A stretch of DNA of 32,552 nt from Leucothrix mucor. GTDB lineage: Bacteria > Pseudomonadota > Gammaproteobacteria > Thiotrichales > Thiotrichaceae. This document shows, piece by piece, positions 8,549 to 19,053 of this stretch. Position 1 is the first letter of the stretch. Each line of letters starts with the position of its first letter. The notes under the pieces were generated by a model that saw only the letters and a list, made by a program, of their open reading frames with translations, made no database searches and was not told where the DNA came from. The stretch lies in NCBI GenBank assembly GCA_015663245.1, contig DQSN01000079.1, positions 1 to 32,552 of the forward strand, read 5' to 3'. The position numbers were made by a program, and so were the translations under genes.

Positions 8549-8977
8549 CTATAGTTGGTAATACTTTAGAGTATAGCCCCTGTTTTTATAAAAAGAATAA
8601 CGTTCTCGACCAGCGGTTAATATTGTTTCAGTTTGATCAATTATTTCAGCCATTTTTTTATAGCGAGAAAAGAAATTAGGTCTTTGATTTGAAAGGTTTA
8701 TCAGGTAATCACAGTTATTAATTGGCTCGTAATCATTGGCAATGGTAACCGTCTCTTCGGTTGTTTCGGTGATGCGATTTGTGTGGGGAATAAAGCTCGT
8801 TTCATTCCATGTCCAAAGTAATTCATCCATTTGCTTGGTGGTGCTAAACCCATCTGTGTGAATGTGCACGTGCATATTACGTTGGCGTGCCTTTTCGACT
8901 AAACGACAGGCTAAAAGTAACCTGCCGCGTAGTGTGTTGTTTTTGCCAACATAAAAACTAATTTCAGTCATTGTCAC
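8549..8977 (-). CDS. holC: DNA polymerase III chi subunit
   Basis: 142 aa; EISFYVGKNN...LLACRLVEKARQRNMHVHIHTDG...LLWTWNETSFIPH; directly downstream of pepA. Confidence 0.85.
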   Translation of the reverse strand: MTMTEISFYVGKNNTLRGRLLLACRLVEKARQRNMHVHIHTDGFSTTKQMDELLWTWNETSFIPHTNRITETTEETVTIANDYEPINNCDYLINLSNQRPNFFSRYKKMAEIIDQTETILTAGRERYSFYKNRGYTLKYYQL

Positions 8978-10466
8978 TATTCTTGGCTTTGTAGGCTTTA
9001 TTAATCAGGTATTGAGAGAGAAGGGGAACAGGGCGACCTGTGGCATCTTTTCCAGTCCATGCTGTTCCTGCTATGTCGATATGCGCCCACATATAATCTT
9101 TGGTGAATTCAGACAAGAAACAAGCCGCTGTAATTGTACCTGCAGAGCGACCGCCAATATTGCCTATATCCGCAAAGGCGCTTTTTAATTGTTTGCGATA
9201 AGAGTCATCCATTGGCAATTGCCAAGCTTTGTCGTTGATCTCTTTGCCTGCGTTCATAATATCTTTAGCAAGTTCATCATCATTGGAAAGTACCGCACAA
9301 ATTTGATGCCCTAATGCAACAATACAAGCACCTGTCAATGTGGCAGTATCAATGACTACTTCAGGGTTGTAGCGTCCTACATAGGTTAGAGCATCACATA
9401 GTACTAAGCGACCTTCCGCATCGGTGTTGAGGACTTCAATAGTTTTGCCAGACATCGAAGTAACAATATCACCTGGTTTAGTGGCTCTGCCGCTGGGCAT
9501 GTTTTCAGCAGCCGCTAAAACGGCAACTATATTGATAGGTAGCTTCATTTCAGCACAGGCATTAACTGTTCCCATGACGCTGGCTGCACCACACATATCA
9601 AACTTCATTTCATCCATACTAGCACCAGGCTTGAGTGAAATTCCGCCTGTGTCGAAAGTGACGCCTTTGCCCACAAGAGCGATGGGGCGTGTGGACTCAT
9701 CTGTGCCTTTGTACTGGAGGATAACCATTTTTCCTGCTTCATCACTGCCTTTGCTAACAGAGAGAAAAGATCCCATGCCAAGCTCTTCCATATCACTTTC
9801 TTCAAGCACATTAACGCTGACTGTTTCATATTGTCGACCTAATGATTGTGCAGTCTCGGCGATAAAGGTCGGCGTACAAACATTGCCTGGTTGATTGGCT
9901 AAGTCACGTGATAAGTGCATACCTTTTGCGATACCTTTACCTTGTGCAAGCATACTTGCAACATCACAGGGAGGCTCGGTGGTAAATGCCATACAAACTT
10001 CTTTTAGCTTAGAGTCGTTTTTAGCATCACTTTTATATTTGTTAAACTCATATAAAGAGTCTGCATAAGTCAGAATACTTTGGCGCATTGCATGCTCACA
10101 AATAATACGTTCAGATAAAGTATCAAGTAGATAAAGTGTGACGGTCTCAGCGGATGTTTTGGCAATTTCTTGGCTGGCTGTTTTTATGGTTGTGCAGACC
10201 GTTTCTTGATTAAACTTATTTTCTTTACCTGAACCTATCAGTAAAATTCGTGAACACTTCATGCCTGATTTTGGATACAGCATATGAGATTGACCACTCT
10301 CACCTGAGAAATCAGCAATACTTAGAAACTTACTAATGACTCCATTCGCCGCATCATCAATTTGGCTTGCTGCGCTTGAAAGCTTATTGTCTTCAAAAAT
10401 AGAGACAGCTATACAGTCAGAGTCAATTGTTGAAGGGTTTGTGGAGGTGAGTAATGTATAATTCAT
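8964..10466 (-). CDS. pepA: Leucyl (cytosol) aminopeptidase
   Basis: 500 aa; VGKGVTFDTGGISLKPGASMDEMKFDMCGAASV and NTDAEGRLVLCDALTY signatures. Confidence 0.95.
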   Translation of the reverse strand: MNYTLLTSTNPSTIDSDCIAVSIFEDNKLSSAASQIDDAANGVISKFLSIADFSGESGQSHMLYPKSGMKCSRILLIGSGKENKFNQETVCTTIKTASQEIAKTSAETVTLYLLDTLSERIICEHAMRQSILTYADSLYEFNKYKSDAKNDSKLKEVCMAFTTEPPCDVASMLAQGKGIAKGMHLSRDLANQPGNVCTPTFIAETAQSLGRQYETVSVNVLEESDMEELGMGSFLSVSKGSDEAGKMVILQYKGTDESTRPIALVGKGVTFDTGGISLKPGASMDEMKFDMCGAASVMGTVNACAEMKLPINIVAVLAAAENMPSGRATKPGDIVTSMSGKTIEVLNTDAEGRLVLCDALTYVGRYNPEVVIDTATLTGACIVALGHQICAVLSNDDELAKDIMNAGKEINDKAWQLPMDDSYRKQLKSAFADIGNIGGRSAGTITAACFLSEFTKDYMWAHIDIAGTAWTGKDATGRPVPLLSQYLINKAYKAKNSDND

Positions 10467-10507
10467 TTTTTAGTTATTCTCTGTTGTTATTTTTTAGTCA
10501 GTTAGTT

Positions 10508-11251
10508 TTAGCTTAAATTTAGTGCGATTTCCAGTGTTGCAACTAAATTCATTAAAAGATGCATTGCGATAGGTACATAAAGAGACTGCGATTTTACTTT
10601 TGCATACGATAATAATAGACCAATAAAAAAGATTATTACTATTTCATATAGACCATACTGTAGATGGATGCTAGCCCATAATGCAGATGTAATTATTGCG
10701 GTTGGGATTAAACCAACAGATGAGTGTCGTAAGCCTTCAAATAAAAAGCCACGAAATAAAATTTCTTCAAAAAAGGGAGCCGCAACAATAAGTGCAAACC
10801 AAAGTAGGGCGGGATGCTTTGCACTGTGATAAATATCCAGCATCACTTGCGGGGTTGGGTGATTGCTGATGGTTGCAACAATCGCCATCAATATCATCGC
10901 AATAGCCATCAAAGCTAAATAAATTAATGTTGTTCTCACGGTGATGGCATGTAGTAACAAGTAATCTTCGATACTTTGCCGCTTGTGTAGATAAATAAAG
11001 AAAAAGGTTATAGCGATACCAAAAGCAGCCGCAAAAATTTCTGCGATACTAATTGCATCACCATTGCTTAATAGTGAGTTTAGAAAAACCTCTTCATTTA
11101 CATTAGAGTGTTCAGCAAGTTTACTCTGTGCATAAATAAAGAAGACAATGGTTTGCACTATGATAAAACTTGTAAGTATCAATAAGCTAAAACCTATTGT
11201 CCCCCACAATCCCCAATAGTTACTGGCTGTTTTTTCGTTGCTATTTTCCAT
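10508..11251 (-). CDS. CPBP family intramembrane metalloprotease
   Basis: Multiple TM segments; FFEEILFRGFLFEGLR motif. Confidence 0.85.
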   Translation of the reverse strand: MENSNEKTASNYWGLWGTIGFSLLILTSFIIVQTIVFFIYAQSKLAEHSNVNEEVFLNSLLSNGDAISIAEIFAAAFGIAITFFFIYLHKRQSIEDYLLLHAITVRTTLIYLALMAIAMILMAIVATISNHPTPQVMLDIYHSAKHPALLWFALIVAAPFFEEILFRGFLFEGLRHSSVGLIPTAIITSALWASIHLQYGLYEIVIIFFIGLLLSYAKVKSQSLYVPIAMHLLMNLVATLEIALNLS

Positions 11252-11510
11252 ACTATTACAATGTTGAATTGCTACCGTTAATTATTTAAGAAGTGGAATT
11301 TGTCAGATTTCTGCTAACAAAGCTATTAAAAGTCATTGGCAAAGGTCATCCTATGGCTAAATCACTGTTAGCTGCGGAAAACATTTGCTTTATACGCTTA
11401 CAAACGCTAATCTTCCGCGATTGATTTAAACGGCTTTTCAAGAAGAACTAACAAGTCAACATCGCTTGATTTAGTTTGTCTTCTATAACAATAGATTAGG
11501 GGTAATTTAT

Positions 11511-12260
11511 ATGCGTCAGACACTCGTTGCTGGAAACTGGAAAATGAATGGCTCGAAAGAGAGCATTCAATCATTATTAAGCGGTATTACTGCTGGTATG
11601 TCAGATGTTAAAAATGCGGCAGTTGTCGTTTGTGCTCCTTATATCTATATCCCTATGGTAGCAGAACAACTAGCTGATTCTGATGTTAGCTTTGGCGCAG
11701 AAAATATCTCAGAACATGATGCTGGTGCTTTTACAGGCGAAATTTCGGCATCGATGTTAAACGATTTTGGTACACAGTACGTTATCGTTGGTCACTCAGA
11801 GCGTCGCAGCCTTTATGGCGAGCAAGATGCAGATACAGCAAACAAATATGCAGCAGTAAGAAAAGCTGGTATGAAGCCTATCTTATGTTTGGGTGAGTCA
11901 CTTGAAGAAAGAGAAGGTGGCATTACCGAAGACGTAGTAGCACGTCAATTAGATGCGGTATTAGAGCTTGAAGGTGTTGAGTCATTAAGCGATGCAGTAA
12001 TCGCTTATGAGCCAGTATGGGCAATTGGTACGGGTGTTACAGCCTCTCCAGAGCAAGCACAGGAAGTACATAATTTCATTCGTGGAAAAATAGCAGCAAT
12101 GAATGCAGATATTGCTGAAAAAGTACAAATTTTATATGGTGGTAGTATGAATGCAGGTAATGCAGATGAGCTACTCTCAATGGCAGATATCGATGGTGGT
12201 TTAATCGGTGGAGCTTCATTAAAAGCAGAAGACTTTTTAGCAATTTGTAAAGCAGGTTAA
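11511..12260 (+). CDS. tpiA: Triosephosphate isomerase
   Basis: MRQTLVAGNWKMNGS, YVIVGHSERR, AYEPVWAIGTG, ILYGGSMNAGN. Confidence 0.97.
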   Translation: MRQTLVAGNWKMNGSKESIQSLLSGITAGMSDVKNAAVVVCAPYIYIPMVAEQLADSDVSFGAENISEHDAGAFTGEISASMLNDFGTQYVIVGHSERRSLYGEQDADTANKYAAVRKAGMKPILCLGESLEEREGGITEDVVARQLDAVLELEGVESLSDAVIAYEPVWAIGTGVTASPEQAQEVHNFIRGKIAAMNADIAEKVQILYGGSMNAGNADELLSMADIDGGLIGGASLKAEDFLAICKAG

Positions 12261-12304
12261 TACAAGGTCTTAATATTTAAACACTTAGAAAAACTATAAC
12301 TATT

Positions 12305-12739
12305 ATGATTTACAATGTTTTACTTATTATTCAAATAATTGTCGCTTTATCCATTATCGGTCTTGTATTGATGCAACATGGTAAAGGCGCTGATGCGGGC
12401 GCAGCTTTCGGTGGTGGAGCATCAGGTACAGTATTTGGATCGCGTGGTTCAGGTAACTTCTTAACACGTGCTACAGGAGTTTTAGCTGCGGTATTCTTTG
12501 CTAACTCTCTAGCATTAGCATGGTTAGTATCACATCGAGGTGATGCATTTTCTGATGAACAATCGGTGGTTCCTCAAGCAGAAGTTGCTGGAGAAGTTAA
12601 ATCTGCTCCAGAAGCTGAGGCTAAAAAGCCGCCAACACCTTCAGACGTTCCAACAAGCGTAGGAAGTCCAGAAAAGACAGAAGTAGAAGCTAGATCTTCT
12701 GAAAATAAAGATGGCACTCCAGAAGACGTGCCTAAGTAA
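12305..12739 (+). CDS. secG: Preprotein translocase subunit SecG
   Basis: Two TM segments, GLVLMQHGKGADAGAAFGGGASGTVFGSRGSGNFLTRAT; follows tpiA. Confidence 0.95.
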   Translation: MIYNVLLIIQIIVALSIIGLVLMQHGKGADAGAAFGGGASGTVFGSRGSGNFLTRATGVLAAVFFANSLALAWLVSHRGDAFSDEQSVVPQAEVAGEVKSAPEAEAKKPPTPSDVPTSVGSPEKTEVEARSSENKDGTPEDVPK

Positions 12740-12751
12740 AGTTTAAAAATT

Positions 12752-12836
12752 GCCGATGTGGTGAAATTGGTAGACACGCACGCTTGAGGGGCGTGTTGCG
12801 CAAGCAGTGTCGGTTCGACTCCGACCATCGGCACCA
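12752..12836 (+). tRNA. tRNA-Leu (anticodon GAG), CCA encoded
   Basis: gccgatg...catcggc acceptor stem, ggttcgactcc T-arm, gcttgaggggcg anticodon region, long variable arm; tpiA-secG-tRNA-Leu order as in other Gammaproteobacteria. Confidence 0.95.
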
Positions 12837-12870
12837 ATATTCAAACCGTTATTATCCAATAACGTCCAGT

Positions 12871-12895
12871 AGCCTGCTTTCTAGCAGGCTTTCTT
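12871..12895 (+). terminator. Rho-independent terminator after tRNA-Leu
   Basis: AGCCTGCT ttct AGCAGGCT followed by ttctt. Confidence 0.75.
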
Positions 12896-13026
12896 ATGCT
12901 TGTCTATTTCATAGAGTCCTATGTTGTCCGTTTACTTCCCGCCATTTAGGCGGTATAGATGGCGGTACAATTTTCTTAATTATGAATAGATGCTACTACG
13001 CCTTCAAATGATAAAACAAATAGTAA

Positions 13027-13581
13027 TTAGGAATAGCCGCTCTAACACATCGCCAGTTTAAAAAGGAGCATGGCTCTGTAGTTGGTATGCCTAACACGCT
13101 GCCATTAAGCAACGAAGAGCTACTAGAAGTTGACTGTGATATTTTAATTCCCGCGGCTATTGCCATGCAGATTAATGAAAGTAATGCAGCTAATATTAAA
13201 GCCAAACTGATTGTTGAGGCTGCCAACAACCCGACCACACCTGCAGCCGATGAAATTTTACACCAAAGAGAGATTTATGTTATTCCCGATATTTTAGCCA
13301 ATGCGGGTGGTGTCACAGTGAGCTACTACGAATGGGTGCAAAACCATGCCAATGAACAGTGGGATCTTGAGACGGTTAACCATAAGCTAGAAAATAGAAT
13401 GTTTAGTGCAGTTGATGCCGTATTCGATCTTTGGCAAGGTTATGTTGTCGGTGATTTTCCTTATGCGGAAGACAAAAAGACGATGCCGCAAGAGTGCGTT
13501 CCTAGCTTTCGGACTATTGCATTAATTATTGCAATTAAACGGGTGGCAGATGCCACTTTGTTACGAGGGATATGGCCTTAA
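13027..13581 (+). pseudogene. C-terminal fragment of glutamate (Glu/Leu/Phe/Val) dehydrogenase
   Basis: Reading frame LGIAALTHRQFKKEHGSVVGMPNTLPLSNEELLEVDCDILIPAAIAMQI...IVEAANNPTTPAAD...ILANAGGVTVSYYEWVQN...LRGIWP*; preceded in frame by two stops (13021-13026); N-terminal domain absent. Confidence 0.8.
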
Positions 13582-13696
13582 AAGCCTCGACTGAAAATAA
13601 GGGGAGCCAAAATAAATAAGCCTGAGGAATATGCTACTTATGCATTTATAATTTTTAGTGGTTTTCTATACTTCTTTTAACTTATATTATTTCTCT

Positions 13697-13921
13697 ATGA
13701 TTACAATTGAAGAAAAATATAGAATAGAAGTCAATGCCTTACGTGATATGGCGGTAGATGAATATGAGGGAGTTATTGATTCTCTGATAAAAGAATTGGA
13801 GGAGGTGGGTTTGTTTGCTAAATATGAAAAAATATTATTAGAGATAGATAATGCTTTTGACGATGATTTCGAGAAGCAGTTTGATGAAGGAAAAAGTATC
13901 TTAAAAGAAATCAAACAGTAG
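13697..13921 (+). CDS. Small hypothetical protein
   Basis: ORF opening at 13658; likely start MITIEEKYRIEV at 13697; acidic and helical; no convincing RBS. Confidence 0.45.
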   Translation: MITIEEKYRIEVNALRDMAVDEYEGVIDSLIKELEEVGLFAKYEKILLEIDNAFDDDFEKQFDEGKSILKEIKQ

Positions 13922-13960
13922 TAATCTACTCTGCAATATCTCCTAACTCGCAAGAGTTTA

Positions 13961-13997
13961 TATAAAGAGCGCAAGATAAATTCTTGCGCTCTTTATA
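13961..13997. terminator. Probable bidirectional terminator hairpin
   Basis: Perfect 16-bp arms TATAAAGAGCGCAAGA / TCTTGCGCTCTTTATA with 5-nt loop, between convergent genes. Confidence 0.75.
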
Positions 13998-14059
13998 CTC
14001 TTTATTCACCCTCATATAATACAGCGGTATATAGTTATAAAATAGCCATATTAGTTGGT

Positions 14060-15352
14060 TTATAGCTTCAAGCGGTATTCAATAAAAGCATCGTCGCGTA
14101 TGCCTTGTAGCCATGTGTCGTAGCCACCTTTGGTTTTCTTCTTAGCCAATATTGATTTTGCAGATGCGCGTGTTGATGCTCTATTCGCATCAATACTTTT
14201 GCGTTCTAATACTTGAATAATATGCCAGCCAAATTTGCTTTTGACTGGTTGGCTGATAGATTTTAAAGGTGCGTTTTTTACGATAGCAGCAAAGCTAGGA
14301 ACATAAGTTGCAGGCTTTGCCCAGCCTAAATCACCACCGTTTACAGCACTACCTGTATCTGCCGAGTTGGTTTTGGCGAGTGTTGAAAAGTCACCGCCAG
14401 CGAGTAATTTGTTGCGGATTTTAATGGCTTTTTGTCGCCCTTGGCTGCTTGTGTCGCGAATAAGTATATGGCGCGAATGTGCTTGTTGTTCTAGTTGTTG
14501 TGAGCCACCACGCTTGGCCATTAATTTTAAAATGTGAAAGCCTTTACTGTCATGTACGACAGGGGATATTTCGTCAACGCCCATTATGCTCAAAGCACGA
14601 GAGTAGGATGCAGGCAGTTCTTGATTTGTTTTCCAGCCAAGGTCATTGCCTGCTACTCCATTACTCGCAAATGTCTGCTGCCCTAACAACTGTTTTCGTA
14701 GCTTCTCTGCTTTATGTCGTGCCGCTGTAAATTGAGCCAAAGGAATGCCATTTGCTGCGGGAATGAATAATTCTTGCAGATGATATTGAGCGCCTTGGTT
14801 GATAATAGCGGCTTGAGAGAAAATAAGGTCACTTACTTCTTGCTCAGATATATTTGATCGTTGTCCTGATTGACGTTGTTTTAGTGCATCAATCACTAAG
14901 CGGGAACGAATATCTTCACGAAAATCAGTGTATTTAACACCTTGGCGTTGGAGCGCGATACGAAAATCAGCAAGGGAAAGTTTATTCTGTTTAGCTATGC
15001 CTTCGATGGTGCGATTTAGCATCACATCATCAACTATAATTCCAAGCTCTTTGCCATATTGAGTTTGTACTTTTAGTAATACTAATTGCTCCAGCGCTTG
15101 CGTGACGAGTTTTTTATCTTCAGCAGCAGGGGAGGCTGCCTTCATTAATTTGGCGCGTGCAAGTACGCTACTTAACATGACTATATCATTGTTAACAACT
15201 GCGGCAATACGGTCTAATTGCTGTTCTGCTGCGCTTGCTAACTGGCTTGTTAATAATAAAGAAGCTAATAGTAAAGTGGGTGTTTTAAATAGAGAATGTA
15301 CTTTTCTATAAGCCAATGTCGTCACTTCCATTTTTTTGTTATTCATATCCAT
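14060..15352 (-). CDS. surA: Periplasmic peptidyl-prolyl isomerase/chaperone SurA
   Basis: Signal peptide; LDRIAAVVNNDIVMLSSVL; two parvulin domains (ARHKAEKLRKQLL..., SRHILIRDTSS...GGDLGWAKPATYVPSF); downstream of lptD. Confidence 0.93.
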   Translation of the reverse strand: MDMNNKKMEVTTLAYRKVHSLFKTPTLLLASLLLTSQLASAAEQQLDRIAAVVNNDIVMLSSVLARAKLMKAASPAAEDKKLVTQALEQLVLLKVQTQYGKELGIIVDDVMLNRTIEGIAKQNKLSLADFRIALQRQGVKYTDFREDIRSRLVIDALKQRQSGQRSNISEQEVSDLIFSQAAIINQGAQYHLQELFIPAANGIPLAQFTAARHKAEKLRKQLLGQQTFASNGVAGNDLGWKTNQELPASYSRALSIMGVDEISPVVHDSKGFHILKLMAKRGGSQQLEQQAHSRHILIRDTSSQGRQKAIKIRNKLLAGGDFSTLAKTNSADTGSAVNGGDLGWAKPATYVPSFAAIVKNAPLKSISQPVKSKFGWHIIQVLERKSIDANRASTRASAKSILAKKKTKGGYDTWLQGIRDDAFIEYRLKL

Positions 15353-17510
15353 ATATTTTATCTTCTAGTACATTATTTGCTTTATGTCCTAGATTGCCTA
15401 ATCCTTTTAACTCAAATTGAAGAAAAATAGCATCATCATAGTTGTGGTTATCTGAGGTTAGATATTTTCTACCTACAAGTCGTGCTTTCATGCAACAGTT
15501 TTGATATTCGATACCTGCTAGTGTCTCCAAATTTCGATCATTCTTCAAGTCGTGATCAACACGTCCGATGATTGATAACTCTTTACTCACAGGAATAGCA
15601 AATGATGCGCTGGTTTGTTTAAGTTCATCATTTAAACTTCTGTACGACACATTAGCAATTCTGTTTTTATCATCTTTATAGTTTAGACGAGTTTCTGTTG
15701 CTGTCCATTTTTGTGTTTTAGGATCCCAAAAAGATGCGGTAGAAAGCCTTACATTGTCATTAACTTTGCCACTAAGCTCAAATGCAAACTCAGATTGCGC
15801 ATTGGTTTGTACTGTCTCGCCAGGTAAGGTAACTTTTCTATCATCAAAGTGAAAAATCTGACCTGCGCTAAGCTGTAATAGTTCCTTTCCTGTTTCACGA
15901 TTTTGTATGCGGGACGTTACCGCAACGGTTAATTGATTACTATCACCAATGCGATCTTTACCTGTATAGCGGTTCTTAGAAAAAAGCTGGGTGCTGGTAG
16001 AAAAATCTGTCCTAGCGGTATCAAAGACAGGAATATCGCTCTGATCTCGAAATGGCGTGTAGGTATAGAATAGGCGTGGCTCTAGCGTCTGTGTCAGTTT
16101 ACCACCCGCTAGGGTTCTATCAAAAAACAACCCTGCATCTAGGCTTAAGGTGGGCAAGGTACGACTGTGCCGATTACCTGCTGGGTTGTTTTTTAAATTG
16201 TAATAGGTATGTCGCAGTCCTACAGAAGGTTTGAAATACCACGCATCATTACCGAACTTCTTACTGGCATCAATATTGACATCAAATCTCACGCCCGTTG
16301 GTCCATCATTTTTATCAAAGTTACTCAACTCAGTATCTAGTGATAGAGTGATATTATTGGGTAGTATTTTAGGGGTGTAGTTAAATTTCAATTCAGGTAA
16401 TTTTGAATAAGATGAATTTGTTGAATCTAATGTTTGATAGTCAAGGGAGGCTGCACTTAAACGCCAGTTTCTTCCCACTTTGATGATCTCGATGCGACGC
16501 TCTAAAGCGGAAGTGCTGGTGCCTGATAGTGACTTTCCAAAATCATCAAAATATTCTTTATCAGAAACCCCCTCGGTCTGGACATTAAATCGCACAGAAT
16601 CAGAAATTTTTGAGCTGTGTTTGATCTTAAAATAATCGCGCTGCTTGTCATTGGAGGCTCTGTCGCGAGGGAGTATTTCATACTCCCAAATACCTTGATG
16701 CTTTTTAGTTAGATAGCGAAATTCATTCTCAAGCTTTAGACCGCGTTTACTGAGATATGAAGGGGTTATAGTCGCATCATAACTAGGTGATAAATTTAGA
16801 TAGTAAGGTATCGATAGGGTAGTACCCGATTGTTCGGATAAACCTATCGTTGGAGTGAGGAAACCTGACTTTCTTTGATTGTTAAGTGAAAAACTTAACC
16901 ATGGAAAATAAAAAATAGGAGTGTCACCAATTTTTAATGTCACATCTTTGGCGCTACCGACCTGTTTGTCTTGATCTAGTTTGATATTAGCCGCCGCAAT
17001 ATGCCAACTATTTAGCGAGGTTGGACAGCTTGTATAAGTAGCATCTTGCAACTCAAGTTGAGTGGCATTTTTTTGAATAACATTGCGGCTACGCCCATTG
17101 CTTGTAGATTTTTTAAGTTGGTAGCGTACATTTTTTAATTGACCACTTTGAGAGTCAGTTTGATAATTAATCGAATCGCTATTTAATTGGATATTTTTAT
17201 TGGATAAAATCACCTTGCCGTCAGCGATAACGGTGTTATTTGCACCGCCAAAACTAGCATTTTCAGCATTAATGGTCAGATCATTTTGCTGAATAATTAC
17301 ATTGCCGACTAAACTAGAAACGCTACTACGGTTAATCAGCCCTGAGCCTGCCTCTAGGTATACCGCACCTTTAACAGGATTATTTGTTATCGTATTAACA
17401 TCAAAAATTGTAGGGATGGCGCACAAAGGGAATTGGCTTTCTGCTTGTGCCTGTAAAGCCAGCAAGCTAAGTCCTGATATGAGTCCAAGTTTGTAATTTA
17501 TTATTTTCAC
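15339..17510 (-). CDS. lptD: LPS-assembly protein LptD
   Basis: 723 aa; signal peptide; OstA-like domain and IFYFPWLSFSLNNQRKSGFLTPTIG; adjacent to surA. Confidence 0.93.
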   Translation of the reverse strand: MKIINYKLGLISGLSLLALQAQAESQFPLCAIPTIFDVNTITNNPVKGAVYLEAGSGLINRSSVSSLVGNVIIQQNDLTINAENASFGGANNTVIADGKVILSNKNIQLNSDSINYQTDSQSGQLKNVRYQLKKSTSNGRSRNVIQKNATQLELQDATYTSCPTSLNSWHIAAANIKLDQDKQVGSAKDVTLKIGDTPIFYFPWLSFSLNNQRKSGFLTPTIGLSEQSGTTLSIPYYLNLSPSYDATITPSYLSKRGLKLENEFRYLTKKHQGIWEYEILPRDRASNDKQRDYFKIKHSSKISDSVRFNVQTEGVSDKEYFDDFGKSLSGTSTSALERRIEIIKVGRNWRLSAASLDYQTLDSTNSSYSKLPELKFNYTPKILPNNITLSLDTELSNFDKNDGPTGVRFDVNIDASKKFGNDAWYFKPSVGLRHTYYNLKNNPAGNRHSRTLPTLSLDAGLFFDRTLAGGKLTQTLEPRLFYTYTPFRDQSDIPVFDTARTDFSTSTQLFSKNRYTGKDRIGDSNQLTVAVTSRIQNRETGKELLQLSAGQIFHFDDRKVTLPGETVQTNAQSEFAFELSGKVNDNVRLSTASFWDPKTQKWTATETRLNYKDDKNRIANVSYRSLNDELKQTSASFAIPVSKELSIIGRVDHDLKNDRNLETLAGIEYQNCCMKARLVGRKYLTSDNHNYDDAIFLQFELKGLGNLGHKANNVLEDKIYGYE

Positions 17511-17665
17511 TCGTCTATTATAAGCCCTGTGACAAACTATTGCAGGATAAAACGTATAAATGGGATGTACTTAAAATTTTTGTAAGAAAGCCTGCCTTGC
17601 TCTACACTGATGTAGATACTTTGAACTATTTGTGATGTGCTAGATTTCTAATAGGAGGTTTCGAT

Positions 17666-18040
17666 ATGAGTGATGAGCTGGTAGAAGAACGACCATCTGA
17701 ACTAATTAATACTTTAGAGTGTTGCCCTAATACACCCTTATGGCAGCGTGTTCCTACGCGAGATAGTGATGGTACTTACTTAAGTGATTTTATGATGATT
17801 ATTCCACGGTTAAAAAAACGTAGTTCATCGTATCGTCGTGGCATATTGGATGCTGTTATTGAGGTTTTGCAGCGCTATGACGGAATTGTGGTTTTTGCTG
17901 ATCTTAATATGAAGCTCAATGTTCTGTGGGTATCGCTACGTCCTGTTGAGGGCATGTGCTTAGAGATTGCCGCTGCAATCAAAGTAGCTGTACCAGAAGC
18001 CCTGCTGATTGCAGATAATCGTTCTGGAGAGAATGGATAG
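17666..18040 (+). CDS. Hypothetical protein, 124 aa
   Basis: ORF with strong AGGAGG RBS immediately upstream. Confidence 0.75.
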   Translation: MSDELVEERPSELINTLECCPNTPLWQRVPTRDSDGTYLSDFMMIIPRLKKRSSSYRRGILDAVIEVLQRYDGIVVFADLNMKLNVLWVSLRPVEGMCLEIAAAIKVAVPEALLIADNRSGENG

Positions 18041-18057
18041 TGGGACGCAATAATGAT

Positions 18058-18621
18058 CTAACGATGATTTGCGCGAAATTTAAGTAACAGCCACGCTGTC
18101 ATTGCTCCTGCAATGCCACCCATAAGGTGACCTTCCCATGAAACGCCTTGCTGCCAAGGCAATAGACCACTTAGCAATGTCGAGCCATAAACGACTGCAA
18201 CAACAATACTAATTATCATAGGAATAGTACGTCTTTCCAAAATCCCCGCGACCATAAGAAAACTAGCTAAGCCAAATACAAGTAAGCTCGCGCCAATATG
18301 AATAGAATTACTTCTACCAAAAACCCATAACAACAAGCCACCAAGGATAATAATAGACGCAACAATTTTTCGACTATCAGCTTGTGAGCCTGAGAGTAGC
18401 AGCAAAAGGACAATAAGCGGTACAGTGTTGCTCATAAGGTGCTGAAAATTTCCATGTAGAAAGGTCATTGCAATAATTCCAAAGAGACCACTTCCATCGC
18501 GTGGGATAAGCCCAAATTTTTCCAAAGGTAAAAATGTATCCAATAAAAAAACCAGCCAAATAGATGCAATAAAAATAGTAATAATAAGTACTTCTTCGCG
18601 TATTTTATGTACGTGATTCAT
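18058..18621 (-). CDS. Rhomboid family intramembrane serine protease
   Basis: HGNFQHLMSNTVPL, IHIGASLLVFGLASF (catalytic Ser) and GHLMGGIAGA (catalytic His) motifs with multiple TM segments. Confidence 0.85.
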   Translation of the reverse strand: MNHVHKIREEVLIITIFIASIWLVFLLDTFLPLEKFGLIPRDGSGLFGIIAMTFLHGNFQHLMSNTVPLIVLLLLLSGSQADSRKIVASIIILGGLLLWVFGRSNSIHIGASLLVFGLASFLMVAGILERRTIPMIISIVVAVVYGSTLLSGLLPWQQGVSWEGHLMGGIAGAMTAWLLLKFRANHR

Positions 18622-19036
18622 AGGTGTCCGTCACTCTCTTTAGGGTATTTCGATTAATATATGTTAAAGCATAAGTGCAGAAAACGTCTATCAACTTAAC
18701 ACAAAAATTGTCTTTTATGAGTTCCACGAATACTTAACAGCCTTGTAAGTTTGTTATTTTATATTAGTAGCAGATTTAATGGTTTGTATCTGATATTTCA
18801 ACTATTAATTCGTCTTCTTATGCCATTGTTTTTTATTAAAATGACTATAAATTCAGCTCCAGTTAGGTTTCCTTCGGTAATAATTGAGCCGCTTATCTGT
18901 TAAATAAGAGGTATCTATCTATATAGATATTTAATATGCCCTTATAGGTATATTAAATAAATTAAGGTTTCGTTAAGCTTTGGTTAAGTTTTGGTCTGTC
19001 AAGATTAGATGGTCATCAATTAGCCATGCTGTGAAA

Positions 19037-19053
19037 ACTAACAGGAAGTTAGT
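19037..19053 (+). promoter_or_regulatory. Candidate CsrA-binding hairpin in csrA leader
   Basis: ACTAAC AGGAA GTTAGT: 6-bp stem presenting GGA in the loop. Confidence 0.4.

Noticed and set aside
9424-9894. 156-aa plus-strand ORF opposite pepA
   Set aside because: Antisense shadow of a strongly recognised pepA coding region; no independent motif.
12574-12837. 87-aa minus ORF (MVPMVGVEPTLLAQHAP...)
   Set aside because: A classic spurious ORF from antisense tRNA-Leu; overlaps secG and the tRNA.
12784-13011. 75-aa plus ORF starting inside tRNA-Leu
   Set aside because: Begins within the tRNA and crosses the terminator; not a plausible gene.
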